NCBI GenBank assembly: GCA_958443615.1 | Contig: CAUCLI010000005.1 | Coordinates: 62,001-126,000 of the forward strand | Direction: 5' to 3' | Source of the DNA: an uncultured Collinsella sp. | GTDB taxonomy: Bacteria > Actinomycetota > Coriobacteriia > Coriobacteriales > Coriobacteriaceae | Length of the DNA: 64,000 nucleotides | In this document: positions 61,401-64,000 of the stretch, piece by piece | Layout of the letters: the number at the start of each line of letters is the position of its first letter | Numbering within the stretch: the first letter of the stretch is position 1 | Position numbers and translations under genes: made by a program | Notes under the pieces: model-generated | What the model was told of the DNA's origin: nothing | The model's input: only the letters and a program-made list of their open reading frames with translations | Database searches by the model: none

Positions 61401-62382
61401 GTTGTCCGGCGATGTCGTCGAGGGCTCGTGGGGGTGGGTCGACGGATCGCAGAATGTGACGGGGGATTCGTCGTACGAGGTCGTTTTTGCGCCCGCATCG
61501 CATGCCGAGGATTATCAGAAGCTGACGGTTTGCGTCGATGTTGCGACCTACACGATGGTGAAGGTGGTATTTGACCCCGCGGGGGGCGAGCTCGAGGATG
61601 AGGCGGCCGCCACGCGTGAGGTCCGCACGGGTTCGACGCTCGACGACCTGCCGACGCCCACCCGTGCCGGATTCACGTTCGCGGGTTGGGTTGCAGAGGA
61701 CGGATCGGCGTTCGTCGCGGGCGATGTGGTCCTAGAGAATATGGCGCTCAAGGCGGTATGGAGTGAAAAGCCGGCGGTCGCGTTACCCGACGAGCTGGAG
61801 GTTTCCATGGCATGGGATGAAGGGGCGGATATCGAATCGGCGTGTCTCTCGCTGCTTCCCGATGAGCTGCGTGAGATCGCGATCGTCGAGTATCGCCGTG
61901 TGGGCGAGCGGGAGTGGACCAGGGTCGCTCCTTCCGAAGCTGGCGTGTACGATCTGCGCGTGAGCGTGCCGGAGAACGAGGCTCATGCGTCCGCCGTCAA
62001 GGTGTACGGCGCCGCTCTTGCCATCGAGGCGCAGCCGAACGCACCCGAGGACCAAGACCAGAATCAAGATGGATCGAACAATCGGAATCCCGGCCTCGAC
62101 GCAGGGTCGGCAGGGGAACAGGGGCAGAATGGCCCGCAGCAAGAGGCCGCAGGGGGTTCGACGTCGGGTGCGACGGGTGGTGCGCCCGCTGCCACGGGTG
62201 GGACGTCCGCTTCCCGCACCCTTGCGGACACGGCGCGCTCGGATGACAGCGAGATGACGACGGATCAGGCCGACGAATCTGACGCCTCCCCGGGCCTTAT
62301 GGTGCCGGCTTTGATCGGCATGGCCACGCTGGCGGCGATCGCCGGGGCGCTTCAATTCAAGAGATGGAACGGGTCTCGTTAG
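55483..62382 (+). CDS. Giant secreted protein with two metallophosphoesterase domains
   Basis: About 2,299 residues. No ATG start: TTG 55483, GTG 55486 or TTG 55495. The last has AAAGGA 12 bases upstream and gives a good KR-led signal peptide ending near PALASQ. Domain 1 (about 45-400) is calcineurin-like: SDPHYF, VTGDLSSEG, PGNHDVYN, GVHHPV, SGHMHEND. Domain 2 (about 890-1190) is purple-acid-phosphatase-like: ADSQG, LGDMVDDG, AGNHE, VTHKAAYS, SGHDHTYMR. A helical FIVAR-like unit (about 1190-1265), a beta-helix region (about 1270-1580), Ig-like repeats and an InlB B-repeat (about 2024-2092) follow. A Gln/Asn/Gly-rich linker and one membrane helix (about 2271-2292) end in FKRWNGSR. No clear LPXTG. 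Probably releases phosphate from extracellular substrates. Confidence 0.88.
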   Translation: MVVSLKRALSTVSGRRAIRIAAVSSLVALAGLLVLAVPALASQRHIAIESFDFGVISDPHYFPTEFNGTRASAYQDQTSGDLRLMGENEALTTAAVDQMLAAGDLPRVLIVTGDLSSEGEKASHEGFASQMKRLQQAGCAVLVIPGNHDVYNYDAMSFQSDEQVKDGGSGDLWTTEADFRSIYASMGYDERQTIDASNDEIVDIVYYKDVKDGGVADCQGGLSYIAVTKTGVAFVMIDTEIYTADANGKGKAWGQGKGMISDDLLAWIQGQAKELTGKGYTLIAGVHHPVLNHQATSETEFVTDTAQIQDGVDEAGVMRHARDYSFKLATALADAGIHYVYSGHMHENDVATYTAASGSVLYDIETGGLCAYPSPYRTCSVSVDETGDISLSTSSTAVESAAMNARLDAPNGAVTDTEKVDVLSYEKAAMYGDKGEDGKSFITRLVMRYADRYLSQLSDIPAALEGIAGVDLFETLHGALPGLLGTGVDVDLGGSVGKLHITYSTGSDDAKQNGVHLNPSSGAAAILGSVTIYDEDLDEEIQSVLDQIERNYIANGRLDAELSKLLESVGDVNMLNPANPADTSGECYTLRQLLQDMFWRHNSGFDAAAMPQEMERALENLASSPLLANEVESVLSNTLLPLIDEVLGSTTVNLSNLFHGNAAWTAATTAVFGDGPDPHLSVLLEKFGLDLTGETGLVRKLLGQYVTESVYGQIGGLVRAMIVGFATDADGLDDAVGGSAIVLAADADPEPNPTVENGCLPSQVTVSLGVDESGSALTTRNFNWYTGTGVADGQVQLVEATGGMSTGDAESAMDAGEGVTRVDAETETVDKPKVTLNLVLVTNYETVKANKHCATVRLEAGKSYYYRVGSASDGYWSEPVKIEGASASVDEGYTALVVADSQGASKTDYDAYAKVLGAAEAAYQQAEFALHLGDMVDDGSNENYWSWLLDTDESRSLAFAPVAGNHEARAKKDLPNAVAAHYHLDLPDQDTSTGVYYSYVYGDVTYIVLNTNDGDGAVGEAQRTWATGVAQNATTTWKVLVTHKAAYSKGSHQGDADVAALRSWLDEWARDNDIDLVLSGHDHTYMRTSVLAGGSKVEATTERVTDSTGAEYTSYVNPKGSIFVVPATSGTKYYDYVDNDVPTEVSGQPYQSMYSALSIEGDTLFWKSYTYDVATGASALYDSFAITKRDDLSDVDRVMALIDALPKAETVTSGEAADAARPAVEEARSAYEALSEEDRLQVSNVHVLEQLEAIISAYSDLADGVCDLTAVSDEGERRDMFKRAVADEGVGTIIFPASGNTAMGTYSGNTLNNQYYDIDRDLVIKCVDGVADIRRLGLRIKDGATLILENVTIQSWQKKPTFGTTTPMCVVQVFDGTLIANGDTSIKVNLVDNASSGFKNSEWRGHAIVVGNIDGEPTKGSRAVYLNTTGTISGLRDSVVQQGDTSLSSDKVVIGGGTYETLTDGLKSVNVGCDLSISGGEFTSIGVSSGGKVAIDGAKGLGDGSAIPVVAGDGVEVFASSIDGVQAHDGKVFQLGTGAKLHVGPSALEELGAALELDAGVSADGFVVTASGAGLGDAVFDGSQMYAVDRKVNSFPAMAQNTAGAQETQVAGAELSSIVKIDVDASKQVYAKYHVAGDSALAQCAEGDTSSIYAYSGYTAVSNPAATVSIGTPVGGPLIVQSSDGSYPTVDLNASVRPANAMPLVAWTVEPADAASVSQDGVVSFAKAGAVRVVARHITGSESAIALTAARAELGGSDVLSSTTSKNSYEMRFAGADGASVDIGSLGYSVRWSVAEGDAASIASTGAASAALSRADDPAVEGDVTIEATLLYNGSPVGTVLRKTVRIEPGRGSVDLPDSLGLAGGVYTGQGVGVTEDELAAIIADEEVRAGLAVAYRLAGSEEWSTELPVHAGSYDIRLSFGGSASLGAFERVYDSALVISPAQLTVRTAPLAADVSIGSKLDEAVLSGGEVELSGDVVEGSWGWVDGSQNVTGDSSYEVVFAPASHAEDYQKLTVCVDVATYTMVKVVFDPAGGELEDEAAATREVRTGSTLDDLPTPTRAGFTFAGWVAEDGSAFVAGDVVLENMALKAVWSEKPAVALPDELEVSMAWDEGADIESACLSLLPDELREIAIVEYRRVGEREWTRVAPSEAGVYDLRVSVPENEAHASAVKVYGAALAIEAQPNAPEDQDQNQDGSNNRNPGLDAGSAGEQGQNGPQQEAAGGSTSGATGGAPAATGGTSASRTLADTARSDDSEMTTDQADESDASPGLMVPALIGMATLAAIAGALQFKRWNGSR

Positions 62383-62404
62383 CGCTTTGGACGCGCACTG
62401 CATA

Positions 62405-62433
62405 AGCGGCGTCGGGGGTCACCCGGCGCCGCT
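62405..62433 (+). terminator. Terminator after the giant phosphoesterase gene
   Basis: Twelve-bp stem (62405-62416 with 62422-62433, one wobble), then a short T-containing stretch. Confidence 0.65.
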
Positions 62434-62495
62434 CTTCATGCCGAAGCCCTCGTAACGCCCGCGTCGAGGCCTTATCAATGTGGAGGATAGGAAAT

Positions 62496-62526
62496 CTTAT
62501 ATGAATTGACTTAGATTTTGTATAAG
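62496..62526. promoter_or_regulatory. Inverted repeat upstream of dnaK
   Basis: CTTATA (62496-62501) and TATAAG (62521-62526), part of an imperfect 12-bp-arm repeat in an AT-rich patch about 100 bp before dnaK. Could be a heat-shock repressor site, but it matches neither CIRCE nor HAIR well. TACACT (62543-62548) may be the -10. Confidence 0.4.
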
Positions 62527-62623
62527 GCGCGTCATAAGGGGATACACTATGCCATGAACAAACGCCGAAGCGCCGTGGGCATCCGCACATGCGCGTCACG
62601 CAACCCAACGAAGGGAAGTCATC

Positions 62624-64000
<1,377 letters not shown>

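Noticed and set aside
62200..62382. Sortase signal (LADTA) in the giant phosphoesterase protein
   Set aside because: The motif is not a proper LPXTG/LAXTG, and it is nearly 30 residues before the membrane helix instead of directly before it.

Overview
The window is GC-rich with actinobacterial codon usage. Its gene content points to a gut coriobacterium, probably Collinsella-like: sortase-assembled pili, an NRAMP-related magnesium transporter, LPXTG proteins, HypA/HypB, an oxygen-independent nadABC operon with NiaR, and a 2x[4Fe-4S] ferredoxin. The genus is an inference from gene content, not from a search.

Layout. 1-2.3 kb: tail of a membrane protein, an integral-membrane acyltransferase, proC. 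2.5-11.1 kb: a sortase-dependent pilus locus with a very large adhesin, a backbone pilin and two class C sortases. The adhesin frame is interrupted by a run of ten G just after the signal peptide, which looks like a phase-variation switch caught OFF. 11.2-14.9 kb: three linked unknown proteins sharing a repeated YW...FD motif. 15-20 kb: cstA behind a leader peptide and attenuator, then a YtxH-like protein, a PRC-barrel protein and a membrane-anchored deacetylase-fold protein lacking its metal ligands. 20.2-23.3 kb: a PRC/MgtE-N/CBS membrane protein paired with an NRAMP homologue whose metal-site residues are of the Mg2+ type.

23.6-34 kb: an AbiEi-like/nuclease-like protein, an acyltransferase-SGNH protein, LemA, a TetR regulator, tRNA-Ser, a TadA-glycerate kinase fusion, SRP RNA, two tandem tRNA-Arg(ACG) genes, and a membrane protein with its own TetR regulator and three matching operator palindromes. 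34-38 kb: hypB, a 928-residue Fe-S flavoprotein and hypA, with the same 31-bp palindrome on both sides of the flavoprotein gene. 38-50 kb: a FadH/BaiH-type oxidoreductase, cysE, dedA, ilvE, an LPXTG protein, pyrE, a lipoprotein, a HAD phosphatase, a peptidoglycan-binding-domain protein, tRNA-Gln and thioredoxin. 50-55 kb: nadA-nadB-nadC-niaR with a tandem operator over the promoter, then ferredoxin. 55.5-64 kb: a 2.3-kilo-residue secreted protein with two phosphoesterase domains, then dnaK running off the window end.

How the genes work together. The pilus locus is self-contained (shaft pilin, tip or ancillary adhesin, polymerising sortases), and adhesin display appears switchable. The nad genes form a complete de novo NAD route under a local repressor. 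TadA makes inosine-34 for the tRNA-Arg(ACG) encoded 2.6 kb away. The Mg2+-type NRAMP and the MgtE-like sensor/membrane protein form one transcription unit. The best candidates for undescribed biology are the G-tract switch, the YW/FD repeat proteins, the cstA attenuator, the TadA-glycerate kinase fusion and the dual phosphoesterase surface protein.
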